Positions 16,036 through 24,377 of a stretch of DNA of 33,398 bases are shown in pieces; the first letter of the stretch is position 1; every line of letters starts with the position of its first letter. Source of the stretch: an uncultured Gordonibacter sp. Lineage in GTDB: Bacteria > Actinomycetota > Coriobacteriia > Coriobacteriales > Eggerthellaceae. The DNA lies in contig CAJFVW010000242.1 of the NCBI GenBank assembly GCA_904420575.1, forward strand, positions 1-33,398, read 5' to 3'. The position numbers and the translations under genes were made by a program. The notes under the pieces were generated by a model, which saw only the letters and a list, made by a program, of their open reading frames with translations, did not search any database and had not been told where the DNA came from.

Positions 16036-17493
16036 CTATTTCCCTATGCCTGCCAGCGTGGCTTTTGCCTGGACGAGCGAGGTCTTGAAAAGCGCGACAA
16101 GCGCACCGATGCAAACGAGGCATCCCACGGCCCGGATGGGCAGTGACAGGGAAACGAGCGCGAACGAGCTTGCGAGGCAGAAAGAGCATCCGACGAGGAG
16201 TTTCTTCGTCTCGTAGGGGCAGGGGTAGAGGCGTTGGGCGAACCGAAAGACCATGATCGCCATGACGGCGTAGGCGACGCACAACGAGACGGACGCGCCA
16301 ATTCCCCCCAACCGGGGAATGAGTAGGAGGTAACCCGCCAAAGCACATCCTGCAGCTGCGAAAATGGGGAAAGCCAGATACTTCGATTGCTTAGAGAAGG
16401 AAACGCCGTAGCCTGCAATGCGGTAGACGTTGTAGAACAATTGCCCAAACAGCACACCGGGCAGCATGAAACTGGCGGCCGCATAATCGGGAGTGGTCAT
16501 AAGGTGGATGATTTCTGGGCCGAACAGCGATCCGGCGGTACAGGCCGTCGCGAACAGGAAGACGAATATGTTCATGATCGTGCTGAATTTCTTCGGGGCT
16601 TCGGGGTCTTCGTTCGCCTGCTGGAACGCATAGGCAGTGTACGAGGTAAAAAAAGCACTGGCGATCATGTTGGCAGCATTGGCGCAGCGAGTGGCAATGC
16701 CGTAGACGCCAACTTCGGTTGACGAGGAAAAAGCCAAGAGTATGTAGGTGCTTGACAATTGGAGGATCCAGTAGGCAAGAGCGGTAGGCATCATGGGCAA
16801 GGCATAGCGCAACATGTCTCTGAGCAGCGCGGGATCAAAGCCTTTCAGACGAGGCCTGCTTTTGCTGAGAAGGGCGAAAAAGACGAATTGAAAGAAGTTC
16901 GCACAAGCTAATCCACAGATCAAAGCATAGAATCCCAATTGAAGCACGGTGACGAACACGATGTTGAGGGCGATCATGAGCGCCGAAGCCGCGACGATCG
17001 TGATGGAATAAAGCCCCATCTTGCTCCTCATGCGCAAATCGAGCGAGAGGGGGAGCCACCATAGGTTGAGGGTTACCGACGCCAAGGCTATGGAAACGCC
17101 GACGGCGTATTTCGTGCTGCCGAACAGCGCAGACGAGATGGGGTTTGCAAAGAAGATGAGCGCGATGGCGACGAGGCTCGCGCAGAAAAGCGTTATCCAC
17201 GTGGTGCTGAGCACCTTGCTCTTGTGCTCTTCGGTTGGCTTGTCGTAATAGAAGGCGCTGTAGGCACCGTCGAACGATAGGACGAGGATGGTGTAAATGA
17301 GCGAAGTGAAATTCGTGATGGTGTCATTCATTCCCAATTCGGCGGGAGTCAGGTAAGACGTGTAAAGAGGCAGAAGGAAAAAATTGAGGGCTTTCAGGAC
17401 GACGTTCGAGATTGCAAGCACGATCGTTCCTTGAACGAGCGCTCTAAGCGGGCTTGCCGTCTTATTGCCGTATTTTCCGAAGACCATAAACAT
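16036..17493 (-). CDS. Wzx-type polysaccharide flippase (MOP/PST family)
   Basis: A 485-residue, strongly hydrophobic protein with about 12-14 membrane spans. The N-terminus GTIVLAISNVVLKALNFFLLP, then LPLYTSYLTPAELGM, is the classical opening of polysaccharide-biosynthesis flippases. It would move the undecaprenyl-linked repeat unit to the outer face for the Wzy-like proteins. ATG 17493 opens the frame but has no Shine-Dalgarno sequence; a second ATG at 17487 lies where a transcript from the adjacent TATAAT would begin, so a leaderless start is possible. It is the only minus-strand gene in the right two thirds of the window and is divergent from the fusion gene at 17624. Confidence 0.88.
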   Translation of the reverse strand: MFMVFGKYGNKTASPLRALVQGTIVLAISNVVLKALNFFLLPLYTSYLTPAELGMNDTITNFTSLIYTILVLSFDGAYSAFYYDKPTEEHKSKVLSTTWITLFCASLVAIALIFFANPISSALFGSTKYAVGVSIALASVTLNLWWLPLSLDLRMRSKMGLYSITIVAASALMIALNIVFVTVLQLGFYALICGLACANFFQFVFFALLSKSRPRLKGFDPALLRDMLRYALPMMPTALAYWILQLSSTYILLAFSSSTEVGVYGIATRCANAANMIASAFFTSYTAYAFQQANEDPEAPKKFSTIMNIFVFLFATACTAGSLFGPEIIHLMTTPDYAAASFMLPGVLFGQLFYNVYRIAGYGVSFSKQSKYLAFPIFAAAGCALAGYLLLIPRLGGIGASVSLCVAYAVMAIMVFRFAQRLYPCPYETKKLLVGCSFCLASSFALVSLSLPIRAVGCLVCIGALVALFKTSLVQAKATLAGIGK

Positions 17494-17495
17494 TT

Positions 17496-17513
17496 ATTAT
17501 ACGCTTTTTGCGT
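17496..17513 (-). promoter_or_regulatory. TATAAT box and AACGC/GCGTT-type palindrome upstream of the flippase
   Basis: On the minus strand a perfect TATAAT (complement of 17496-17501) lies immediately before the flippase start, preceded by a short palindrome (ACGC-TTTTT-GCGT, 17501-17513). No good -35 is visible. A start point about seven bases downstream of the box would coincide with ATG 17487, hinting at leaderless translation. The boxes are seen; function is inferred. Confidence 0.4.
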
Positions 17514-17552
17514 TATGCTCTAGCGGGTTACCTGCTTCGAAGACGCTTTCGC

Positions 17553-17558
17553 TACAAT
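17553..17558 (+). promoter_or_regulatory. Candidate -10 box for the fusion gene
   Basis: TACAAT lies 66 bases before the chosen start at 17624. The same hexamer precedes the genes at 236 and 33090. No convincing -35 box is seen at the standard distance. Confidence 0.3.
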
Positions 17559-17623
17559 TTCAAGACATCTTGCCATTTTGCATGGGGTCGCAATGCAAAG
17601 GTTTAATAAGGGAAGGATATGCA

Positions 17624-20188
17624 ATGCCTGTTCGGACTCGGATTGGAAAGGCGCTCTCTCGACCGGCTTTCCAAGACGTCCTCGTATGCACGCTCGCTTT
17701 GTTTCTGGTGTTTGGAGAGGCGGGGGCTTCCACCGAGTCAAGGATCAGTTTTTTGGTAAGCGGCTGGAAGGTCGGCGTCGTTCTGATCGTCGCCTGCCTG
17801 CTGGTTGCTTCTTCCTCGGGCGAGCTGACTCGCTCGGTCAAAGCCTATTTCAAGAACCCCCTTGTGCGGGCTTTGTGCGTGGTTTTCGCCTTGATGCTTG
17901 TGGATTCCTTGGTGGCGGCCGCTGCGAACGGAGGCTTCTCGTTCAAAGGGATCGTCCGCTCCTTCACGTTCTATGGTGCGGTGATGCTCGCAGGCTATTG
18001 CGCCTGTCGGCTGCTCGATGAGCCTCGCAGGCTTGCTCTGTTCCGCTCCGCATGCCGCGTCTGCCTCCTTTGCTTTTTGATCCTCGCTTTCTTCGAAATC
18101 GTGACCGACATTCATTTGCCGGGGAACCGTCTTACCGATCCAGCTCTCTTGACGATGTTGAACGAGCAGGACCTGAACGTGCGATGGTACGTTGCAACGG
18201 GGATTTTCTACAACGAGAACAATTTTTCGGTCTTTCTCGTCGTGCTTGCCGCCCTGTCCCTGCCTTCGTATCGCGACCGCAGATGCGTGCAGGCGTTTTC
18301 CCTCGTTCTGACAGCGCTCGTCTTGGTCGAGGCTTCGGTAGTTGGAGCAACCATCGCCACGGTCGCCTTGTTCGCGGCGTATGCGGTTTGGCTGTTCGCG
18401 ATGCCGTGGCGCATGCTGCCACGCCTTCTGCTCTTGGCCGGTTTTGTGGCGATAGCACTGTGGGTCTCCACACCCGCCTCGCATTTCATCATGTGGGGGG
18501 CGGAGGTCCTGGGATTTCCACCGCCCACCGACCTGTCTGCGGGAGAGGTGGGGTTGATCTCGAGCATCGAGGGTCAAGCCGACAACTTCGAACAGGGGAT
18601 GGGCTCTACTTGGAAGCGGCTCACCATGTATGGCGACTTGGCGGGCCTGGCGCTTTCCCATCCTTTTGGCGTCGGCCCTGGCATGCTGGCCTCTCATTTC
18701 GCGAGCAATCCTTCGCTTTCCGGCTTGTCCAATCCCCACAACTGGTGGCTCGAGTTCCTTTGTTCCTACGGTTTTCCCGCCGCAGTCGCCTACGTCGCCT
18801 TTCTGGCGTATGCCTTGGTGCTCATGGTTCGAAGGTATCGAAGCACCGGGCAGTACGATTGCCTCGTAGCCGTCGTGTCCTATATCGCCGTAGGCATCGG
18901 CTCGATTGCCCCGAGCTCGTTCGACTACATGGCATATTCGTGGATTCCGGTGCTTTTGGCCCTGTCGTCTTTGCAGGTGGGAAAAAGGGAAGAAGCACGT
19001 GGCTTGGTAGCCGGCAAGGTCGACCCCTCAGCCCCTGTGCGGGTTCTGTTCGTGGCGTTCAAGGACCTTGATGCGCCCGCCACGTCGGCGTCCATCAAGA
19101 GGCCGCGGGAGATGTTGAGAGCCTTTCGCGAAATGGGGTGCGAGGTGACAGTGCTTGAAGGGTTGCCGAACCGCTACATGGAGCGCACCCGCAACGTCTC
19201 TTCTCTGATGCGCACCATACGTCAAGGGAGGCAGACGTTTGACCTCTGCTACGTTGAACCCCCTGCGGGGCCCATGCTGTGTCGTCGTGACCTGTCGTTG
19301 CTTCGCTTGATTCGGCGTCGGGGCATCCCTTTGGGATATTTCTACCGAGACGCCTACTGGCTCACGCGTGACGCCCTCGAAGGGGCTACCTTCAAGCAGC
19401 GTGTCATCTATCACCTGAGCAAGCAGGACTTTAAAACGTTCAACAAGGCGGCGACGATCGTGTACCATCCGGGCGTCGCGTCGGCGTCCTGGGCCATGAA
19501 GGCAGCTGCCTCCAAAGGGTGTCCTTATCGGGCGAAGGCGGGCGTTTTGCCTCCCGGCTGCGAGTCGGAGCCGGTGCGCGAAAAGGCTGAGACGAAGGGC
19601 TCGGATCTTCCGACGGCAATATACGTTGGAGCCGCCGACGAGCGCTACGGAACGCCCCTGTTGCTTGATGCGTTCTCCAAGGTCAATGCCGACGCCGTCG
19701 TATGCCGCCTCGTGTTCGTCTGTCCGGAACGCCAATGGGAAGGCCTCGATGATCGCTATCGGGATCTGAAACGGTCTGCCGACTGGCTGAAGGTCGAGCA
19801 TCTTGCTGCCGGAGAAGGTCTGGCAGAGGTGTACGCACGCGCGGATTTCGGATGCATGTCGTATCGGCGGTGCGAATACAACGATGCGGCCATTCCGGTG
19901 AAGATGTTCGAATACCTCACGTACCGCAAGCCCATCGTGACGACCGACATACCGGGCGCTGCGTCGTTCGTGGAGCAATGGGAATTGGGCCTCGTGGTAC
20001 CGGACGATGCGGCGTCTTATGCGGCTGCAATTGAGCGGTTCGCGAGCGAGCCGGATCTCCTTGCGCGCTATCGGTCCAATGCCGACCGCGCCGCTCCCCT
20101 CAACGCCTGGATTGTCCGGGCGGTTCAGGTGTGCAGCGATCTGGTTGGCGACGACCTGTCGCGCCAACCGACTGCTTTGGCCGAATGA
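17624..20188 (+). CDS. Fusion: O-antigen ligase/polymerase-like membrane domain + GT4-like glycosyltransferase
   Basis: An 854-residue protein. Residues about 15-455 are a Wzy/WaaL-like domain with roughly ten membrane spans and a large extracytoplasmic loop. The loop contains WYVATGIFYNENNFSVFL and ends in the conserved HPFGVGPGM and NPHNWWLEFLCSYG segments. After a short hydrophilic linker, a soluble GT-B domain starts near residue 472 (VRVLFVAFKD) and carries KRPREMLRAF, VYHPGVAS, IYVGAADERYGTPLLLDAF and a C-terminal donor motif NDAAIPVKMFEYLTYRKPIV. The membrane domain would act outside and the glycosyltransferase inside the cell. The frame is open from 17465, but AGGGAAGGA six to seven bases before ATG 17624 decides the start. 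It is only distantly similar to the other two Wzy-like domains here. Confidence 0.85.
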   Translation: MPVRTRIGKALSRPAFQDVLVCTLALFLVFGEAGASTESRISFLVSGWKVGVVLIVACLLVASSSGELTRSVKAYFKNPLVRALCVVFALMLVDSLVAAAANGGFSFKGIVRSFTFYGAVMLAGYCACRLLDEPRRLALFRSACRVCLLCFLILAFFEIVTDIHLPGNRLTDPALLTMLNEQDLNVRWYVATGIFYNENNFSVFLVVLAALSLPSYRDRRCVQAFSLVLTALVLVEASVVGATIATVALFAAYAVWLFAMPWRMLPRLLLLAGFVAIALWVSTPASHFIMWGAEVLGFPPPTDLSAGEVGLISSIEGQADNFEQGMGSTWKRLTMYGDLAGLALSHPFGVGPGMLASHFASNPSLSGLSNPHNWWLEFLCSYGFPAAVAYVAFLAYALVLMVRRYRSTGQYDCLVAVVSYIAVGIGSIAPSSFDYMAYSWIPVLLALSSLQVGKREEARGLVAGKVDPSAPVRVLFVAFKDLDAPATSASIKRPREMLRAFREMGCEVTVLEGLPNRYMERTRNVSSLMRTIRQGRQTFDLCYVEPPAGPMLCRRDLSLLRLIRRRGIPLGYFYRDAYWLTRDALEGATFKQRVIYHLSKQDFKTFNKAATIVYHPGVASASWAMKAAASKGCPYRAKAGVLPPGCESEPVREKAETKGSDLPTAIYVGAADERYGTPLLLDAFSKVNADAVVCRLVFVCPERQWEGLDDRYRDLKRSADWLKVEHLAAGEGLAEVYARADFGCMSYRRCEYNDAAIPVKMFEYLTYRKPIVTTDIPGAASFVEQWELGLVVPDDAASYAAAIERFASEPDLLARYRSNADRAAPLNAWIVRAVQVCSDLVGDDLSRQPTALAE

Positions 20189-20265
20189 CCTGCAGAAATA
20201 GAATTGCGTTCGCGAGTTCGTAGGAATGGGCGGTGTGGGAAACCTGTGCTGCTCGCTCCGCTTCA

Positions 20266-20294
20266 TTGTGTGCGCTGGAGCGTTGGGGTAACAT
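20266..20294 (+). promoter_or_regulatory. Candidate promoter of the wbp-like operon
   Basis: TTGTGT (20266-20271), a 17-base spacer and TAACAT (20289-20294) form a moderate sigma-70-like promoter in the 144-base gap before the dehydrogenase gene. Initiation near 20301 would exclude the ATG at 20297 and supports the start at ATG 20333. Confidence 0.35.
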
Positions 20295-20332
20295 ACATGT
20301 CGAAATTGTCTTCAATGGGAGGAATGGGCCTT

Positions 20333-21655
20333 ATGCCGTCAATGAAGGAATCCTTGTTGCGCAAGATCGAATCCCGCGAGATCGTGTGCGGGGTCGTAGG
20401 CCTTGGTTACGTGGGTCTTCCGCTTGCCGTGGAAAAGGCGAAGGCCGGGTTTCGGACCATTGGGTTCGACGTCCAGCCGGAAAAGGTGGAAATGGTCAAT
20501 GCGGGGCACAACTACATCGGAGACGTGGTCGATAGCGACCTTGCGGTTCTTGTGGAAGCCGGTGCGATGTCCGCAACGACCGACTTCTCGTTCGTGAAGG
20601 ACGTCGACTTCGTGGCGATCTGCGTGCCTACGCCCCTTGACGAGCATCAGCAGCCGGACATCTCGTGCGTCGAATCCTCGACGCGTTCCGTTGCGCAGCA
20701 CCTGAGGCCGGGAACCATGGTCGTGTTGGAATCGACTACCTACCCCGGGACGACGGAGGAGCTTATCAAGCCCCTTCTGGAAGAAGGGTCGGGCCTGAAG
20801 TGCGGCGAAGACTTCTATCTTGGTTTTTCGCCCGAGCGCGTCGATCCAGGCAATTTGATTTACAAGACAAAGAACACTCCGAAAGTCGTAGGCGCCATTG
20901 GCGATGACGCCGTGGAAGTGATCGCGTCCATGTATGAGGCGGTTCTCGAAGGCGGAGTGACGCGCGTCTCGTCGCCTGCCGTGGCCGAAATGGAGAAGAT
21001 CCTCGAGAACACGTACCGCAATGTGAACATCGGCCTGGTGAACGAGCTGGCCATGCTGTGTGATCGCATGGGCATCGACATCTGGGAAGTGGTCGACGCC
21101 GCCAAGACGAAGCCCTATGGGTTCACGGCATTTTATCCGGGGCCAGGACTGGGCGGGCATTGCATCCCCCTCGATCCTTACTATCTGTCTTGGAAGGCGC
21201 GCGAATACGGCTTCCACACCTCCATGATCGAATCTTCCATGATGGTGAACGACCGCATGCCCGAGTACTGCGTTGACCGCGCCGCACGCGTCCTGAATAG
21301 GCACAAGAAAGCCATGAACGGCGCCAACGTGCTGGTTCTGGGCGTGGCCTACAAGCAGGACATCGACGATTGCCGGGAAAGCCCCGCTCTGCGCGTTGTC
21401 GAAATTCTCGAAGAGCGTGGCGCCAAGGTGTCCTATTTCGACCCATGGGTTCCGGAATACCGTCACAATGGCAGCGTGCGCACGGGCATTCCCGCGCTGA
21501 CGCCCGAAGTCGTGGCCGAAGCCGACCTCGTGATGGTGACGGCGGCGCATACCAACGTGGATTACGAGATGGTGCAGGCCCACGCTCGGGCGGTCTTCGA
21601 CACCAAAAACGCCATGAAGTCGGTAGCCGCGCGCGACAACATAGAGGTGCTGTAG
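20333..21655 (+). CDS. wbpA: UDP-N-acetyl-D-glucosamine 6-dehydrogenase (WbpA/WecC family)
   Basis: 440 residues from ATG 20333. The N-terminal Rossmann motif is GLGYVGLP (23-30), followed by STTYPGTTEE, FSPERVDPGN, the central-domain AEMEKILENTYRNVNIGLVNE, and the catalytic Cys277 in GPGLGGHCIPLDPYYL. The family oxidises C6 of UDP-GlcNAc (or GalNAc) to the uronic acid with two NAD+. Its immediate partners at 21658, 30258 and 32374 match WbpB, WbpE and WbpD, so UDP-GlcNAcA for the 2,3-diacetamido-glucuronic acid route is the best reading. In-frame ATGs at 20297, 20315, 20324 and 20342 exist; GGGAGGA (20317-20323) and the promoter candidate favour 20333. The next gene starts after two bases. 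Confidence 0.9.
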   Translation: MPSMKESLLRKIESREIVCGVVGLGYVGLPLAVEKAKAGFRTIGFDVQPEKVEMVNAGHNYIGDVVDSDLAVLVEAGAMSATTDFSFVKDVDFVAICVPTPLDEHQQPDISCVESSTRSVAQHLRPGTMVVLESTTYPGTTEELIKPLLEEGSGLKCGEDFYLGFSPERVDPGNLIYKTKNTPKVVGAIGDDAVEVIASMYEAVLEGGVTRVSSPAVAEMEKILENTYRNVNIGLVNELAMLCDRMGIDIWEVVDAAKTKPYGFTAFYPGPGLGGHCIPLDPYYLSWKAREYGFHTSMIESSMMVNDRMPEYCVDRAARVLNRHKKAMNGANVLVLGVAYKQDIDDCRESPALRVVEILEERGAKVSYFDPWVPEYRHNGSVRTGIPALTPEVVAEADLVMVTAAHTNVDYEMVQAHARAVFDTKNAMKSVAARDNIEVL

Positions 21656-21657
21656 GT

Positions 21658-22740
21658 ATGAAGTACGCTCTCATCGGCTGCGGTCGCATTGCGACCAACC
21701 ACGTCAAGGCCGTCGTGAACAACGGACTCGAGTTCGTTGCGGCGTGCGACATCGTTCCGGAAAAGATAGAACAGCTCCTTGCGAAGCACGGCTTGGAAAG
21801 CGATGCATCCATTGCCCGCTACGCCGACTACCGTGCCATGTTGGCCGATCATCCCGATCTCGACCTCGTAGCCATCGCGACGGAAAGCGGCAAGCATGCG
21901 GCCATCGCGTTGGAATGCATCGATGCCGGCATGAACGTCATCATCGAGAAACCCATGGCAATGAGCATCGCCGACGCCGACGAGATCATCCGGCGCTCGG
22001 AGGAGCGACACGTCGTCGTATCGGCTTGCCATCAGAACCGGTTCAACGTCGCCGTCCAGAAGACGCGCGAAGCAGTCGAAAAAGGCCGCTTCGGGCGTCT
22101 TTCCCATGGCAGCATCCATGTCCGCTGGAACCGCAACAAGGACTACTACGCGCAGGCACCCTGGCGTGGCACCTGGGCCGAAGACGGCGGCTGCCTGATG
22201 AACCAGTGCATCCATGGCATCGACCTCTTGCGCTGGATGATGGGCGACGAGGTGGAGGAAGTGTTCGGCACCACCCGCCAGCAGTTCCACGACTACCTGG
22301 AGGCGGAAGACGTGGGCATGGCCGTGGTCAAGTTCAAGAACGGGGCCATCGGCACGATAGAGGGAACGACCAACGTCTATCCGCACAATCTGGAAGAGAC
22401 GCTGTACCTGTTCGGCGAGCGGGGCACGGTCAAGGTGGGTGGCACCTCTACCAACAACATCGACGCGTGGGACTTCGCGGATGAAACCGAGGACGACGTC
22501 GCCAACAAGGGACTGGAGGAAGAAACGAGCAACGTGTACGGCAATGGACATACGAGCCTGTACGCGGACGTGATGGAAGCAATCGAAACCGGGCGAAAGC
22601 CCTATGTCGACGCGGTTGCCGGACGCAACGCGCTTGAAATGGTGCTGGCAATTTACAAGAGCCAGAAGACGGGGCTGCCGGTCAAGCTTCCGCTCGATGA
22701 GTTCGCCAGCGTGGAGATGGCCGGGGAGTTCGACGCATAG
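21658..22740 (+). CDS. wbpB: UDP-GlcNAcA 3-dehydrogenase-like oxidoreductase (Gfo/Idh/MocA, WbpB-like)
   Basis: 360 residues. Nucleotide-binding GCGRIATNH lies at 7-15, and the family-defining EKP motif at 97-99 in VIIEKPMAMS. A CHQNRFN segment and NQCIHGIDLLRWMMG in the catalytic region carry the likely substrate-side His. WbpB oxidises C3 of UDP-GlcNAcA to the 3-keto form, which WbpE aminates; in that route the NADH is often recycled through 2-oxoglutarate. The gene lies two bases after wbpA, with AGAGG upstream of ATG 21658. A second Gfo/Idh gene at 31379 is frameshifted, so this copy is the only intact one in the window. Confidence 0.85.
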   Translation: MKYALIGCGRIATNHVKAVVNNGLEFVAACDIVPEKIEQLLAKHGLESDASIARYADYRAMLADHPDLDLVAIATESGKHAAIALECIDAGMNVIIEKPMAMSIADADEIIRRSEERHVVVSACHQNRFNVAVQKTREAVEKGRFGRLSHGSIHVRWNRNKDYYAQAPWRGTWAEDGGCLMNQCIHGIDLLRWMMGDEVEEVFGTTRQQFHDYLEAEDVGMAVVKFKNGAIGTIEGTTNVYPHNLEETLYLFGERGTVKVGGTSTNNIDAWDFADETEDDVANKGLEEETSNVYGNGHTSLYADVMEAIETGRKPYVDAVAGRNALEMVLAIYKSQKTGLPVKLPLDEFASVEMAGEFDA

Positions 22741-22764
22741 GCAGAGCAGAGGAAAGGTGTTTTA

Positions 22765-23004
22765 GTGACTAACAGCGAAAAATACGATCAAGCATTCATC
22801 GAAACCATCGGCGTGACGGCCGACCAGTTGAATGCCGACTTGCTGTACCAGTCTGTGCCCGCATGGGATTCGGTGGGGCACATGCAGCTGGTGGCGGCGC
22901 TGGAAGATGCCTTCGACATCATGCTGGACACCGACGACATCATCGATTTGAGCTCGTATGACAAAGGCAAGGAGATCCTTGCAAAATACGACGTGGGGCT
23001 TTGA
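22765..23004 (+). CDS. Acyl carrier protein
   Basis: 79 residues, acidic, four-helix ACP-like. The phosphopantetheine attachment serine is Ser36 in PAWDSVGHMQLV, which matches the D-S-V/L motif of stand-alone carrier proteins used by secondary-metabolite and glycan-modifying pathways rather than the classical DSLD of fatty acid synthase. GTG 22765 follows AGGAAAGG by seven bases. It is coupled to the following AMP-ligase (ATGA-type overlap at 23002-23006), which very likely loads it. The downstream LpxD-like protein is a plausible consumer. Confidence 0.88.
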   Translation: MTNSEKYDQAFIETIGVTADQLNADLLYQSVPAWDSVGHMQLVAALEDAFDIMLDTDDIIDLSSYDKGKEILAKYDVGL

Positions 23005-24377
23005 TGTCGGATCTTGCCCTGATAGGAGCCGGTCGGTCGCTGACCTACGAAGAGTTGATGGCCGAAGCGGAGAAGGTGAGCGCCCCGTTGCATGGGCGCT
23101 CCCTTGTCTTTCTGCGTGCAAGGAACGCCATCGAAGCCGTGGTGGGCTACGTGGCGTTTCTCTCGCATGGTCATGTTCCGGTCATGCTGAACGACCATCT
23201 TCCCAACGAAACGTTCGCCGATTTGATGGGGCGTTATCGTCCGGAATACGTCTGGGGTCCTGACGACGGATTCGTGGAGGGAAGACGCACGCTCGAATAC
23301 GGATCGTACGTGCTGCACCGCGTCGGAGGGGATGCCGGTTCGGAATCCGATCTGCATCCCGAACTGGCACTACTGCTCAGCACGTCGGGCAGCACCGGTT
23401 CCCCGAAGCTGGTGAGGCTTTCTCGGGGAAACCTTGCCAGCAACACGGACTCCATCATCGAGTACCTGGGCATCACCAGCGAAGACCGCGCCATCACGAC
23501 GTTGCCCTTCTCGTATTCGTACGGCATATCGATCGTCAACACGCATCTCAAAGCCAAGGCGCGCATCATTCTCACCGACAAAACCTTTATGGATCGAGAT
23601 TTCTGGAGCCTGCTGCGCGACGAGGGAGCAACGACGTTCGGAGGCGTGCCGTACAGTTACGCCATGCTGTCGCGCTTGCGGTTTGGGCGCATGGACGTGC
23701 CGTCGTTGCGCTATCTGACGCAGGCCGGAGGGCGTTTGGGCGAGGACCTGCATCGCGAATTCGCGGAGCTGTGTGCTGGGAAGGGCATGGGCTTCGTGGT
23801 CATGTATGGCCAAACGGAAGCCACGGCGCGCATGGCGTACCTGCCTGCCCGTCGCTCGCTGGAGAAGGTCGGCATGATAGGCGTGGCCATTCCGGGAGGG
23901 GAGTTGAGCCTTGAAGGGGAAGATGGCTCCGTCCTGAATGGCGCTGGCGTAGAAGGCGAGCTCGTTTACCGCGGAGCAAACGTCTCGTGGGGCTATGCGC
24001 TCGACCGTGCGGATTTGGCGAAAGGCGACGAGCGAGGCGGCGTTCTGCGAACCGGAGACCTGGCAACGCGCGACGAAGAGGGCTTTTATCGGATCGTTGG
24101 CCGCAAGAAGCGCTTTTTGAAGCTGTTTGGTAACCGCATTGGCCTTGACGAGGTGGAAGCGTTGTTGGCAAGGAAGGGCGTTTCCGCTGCATGCGTGGGC
24201 AGCGACGATGCTATGAAGATTTACATCGAATCCGGCGAAGCACCGGCTGTTCGCGATATGATAGCCGACGCCTTGGGCATTCACCCGTCGGCCTTCCGCG
24301 TGGAGGCGATGGACGCCCTGCCTCGAACGGAGGCGGGGAAAATCAAGTACGCTTCTCTTTGGGATTGCCATGTTTGA
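23004..24377 (+). CDS. AMP-forming acyl/aryl/amino-acid ligase (ANL superfamily)
   Basis: 457 residues from ATG 23004. All core ANL motifs are visible: STSGSTGSPK (126-135, P-loop A3), MYGQTEA (267-273, A5), LRTGDLA (348-354, A7), GRKKRFLKLFGNRI (366-379, hinge A8) and catalytic Lys446 in TEAGKIKY. Such enzymes adenylate a carboxylic acid and transfer it to a thiol; directly downstream of an ACP gene, ACP loading is most likely. It is shorter than typical acyl-CoA synthetases (500+ residues), mostly in the N-terminal subdomain, like stand-alone A domains. The acid substrate cannot be read from sequence. It overlaps both neighbours. Confidence 0.88.
   Translation: MSDLALIGAGRSLTYEELMAEAEKVSAPLHGRSLVFLRARNAIEAVVGYVAFLSHGHVPVMLNDHLPNETFADLMGRYRPEYVWGPDDGFVEGRRTLEYGSYVLHRVGGDAGSESDLHPELALLLSTSGSTGSPKLVRLSRGNLASNTDSIIEYLGITSEDRAITTLPFSYSYGISIVNTHLKAKARIILTDKTFMDRDFWSLLRDEGATTFGGVPYSYAMLSRLRFGRMDVPSLRYLTQAGGRLGEDLHREFAELCAGKGMGFVVMYGQTEATARMAYLPARRSLEKVGMIGVAIPGGELSLEGEDGSVLNGAGVEGELVYRGANVSWGYALDRADLAKGDERGGVLRTGDLATRDEEGFYRIVGRKKRFLKLFGNRIGLDEVEALLARKGVSAACVGSDDAMKIYIESGEAPAVRDMIADALGIHPSAFRVEAMDALPRTEAGKIKYASLWDCHV

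Noticed and set aside
20204-20332. N-terminal extension of the WbpA-like protein from 20204
   Set aside because: The extension is Arg/Cys-rich with no homologous feel, and the ribosome site and candidate promoter favour ATG 20333.
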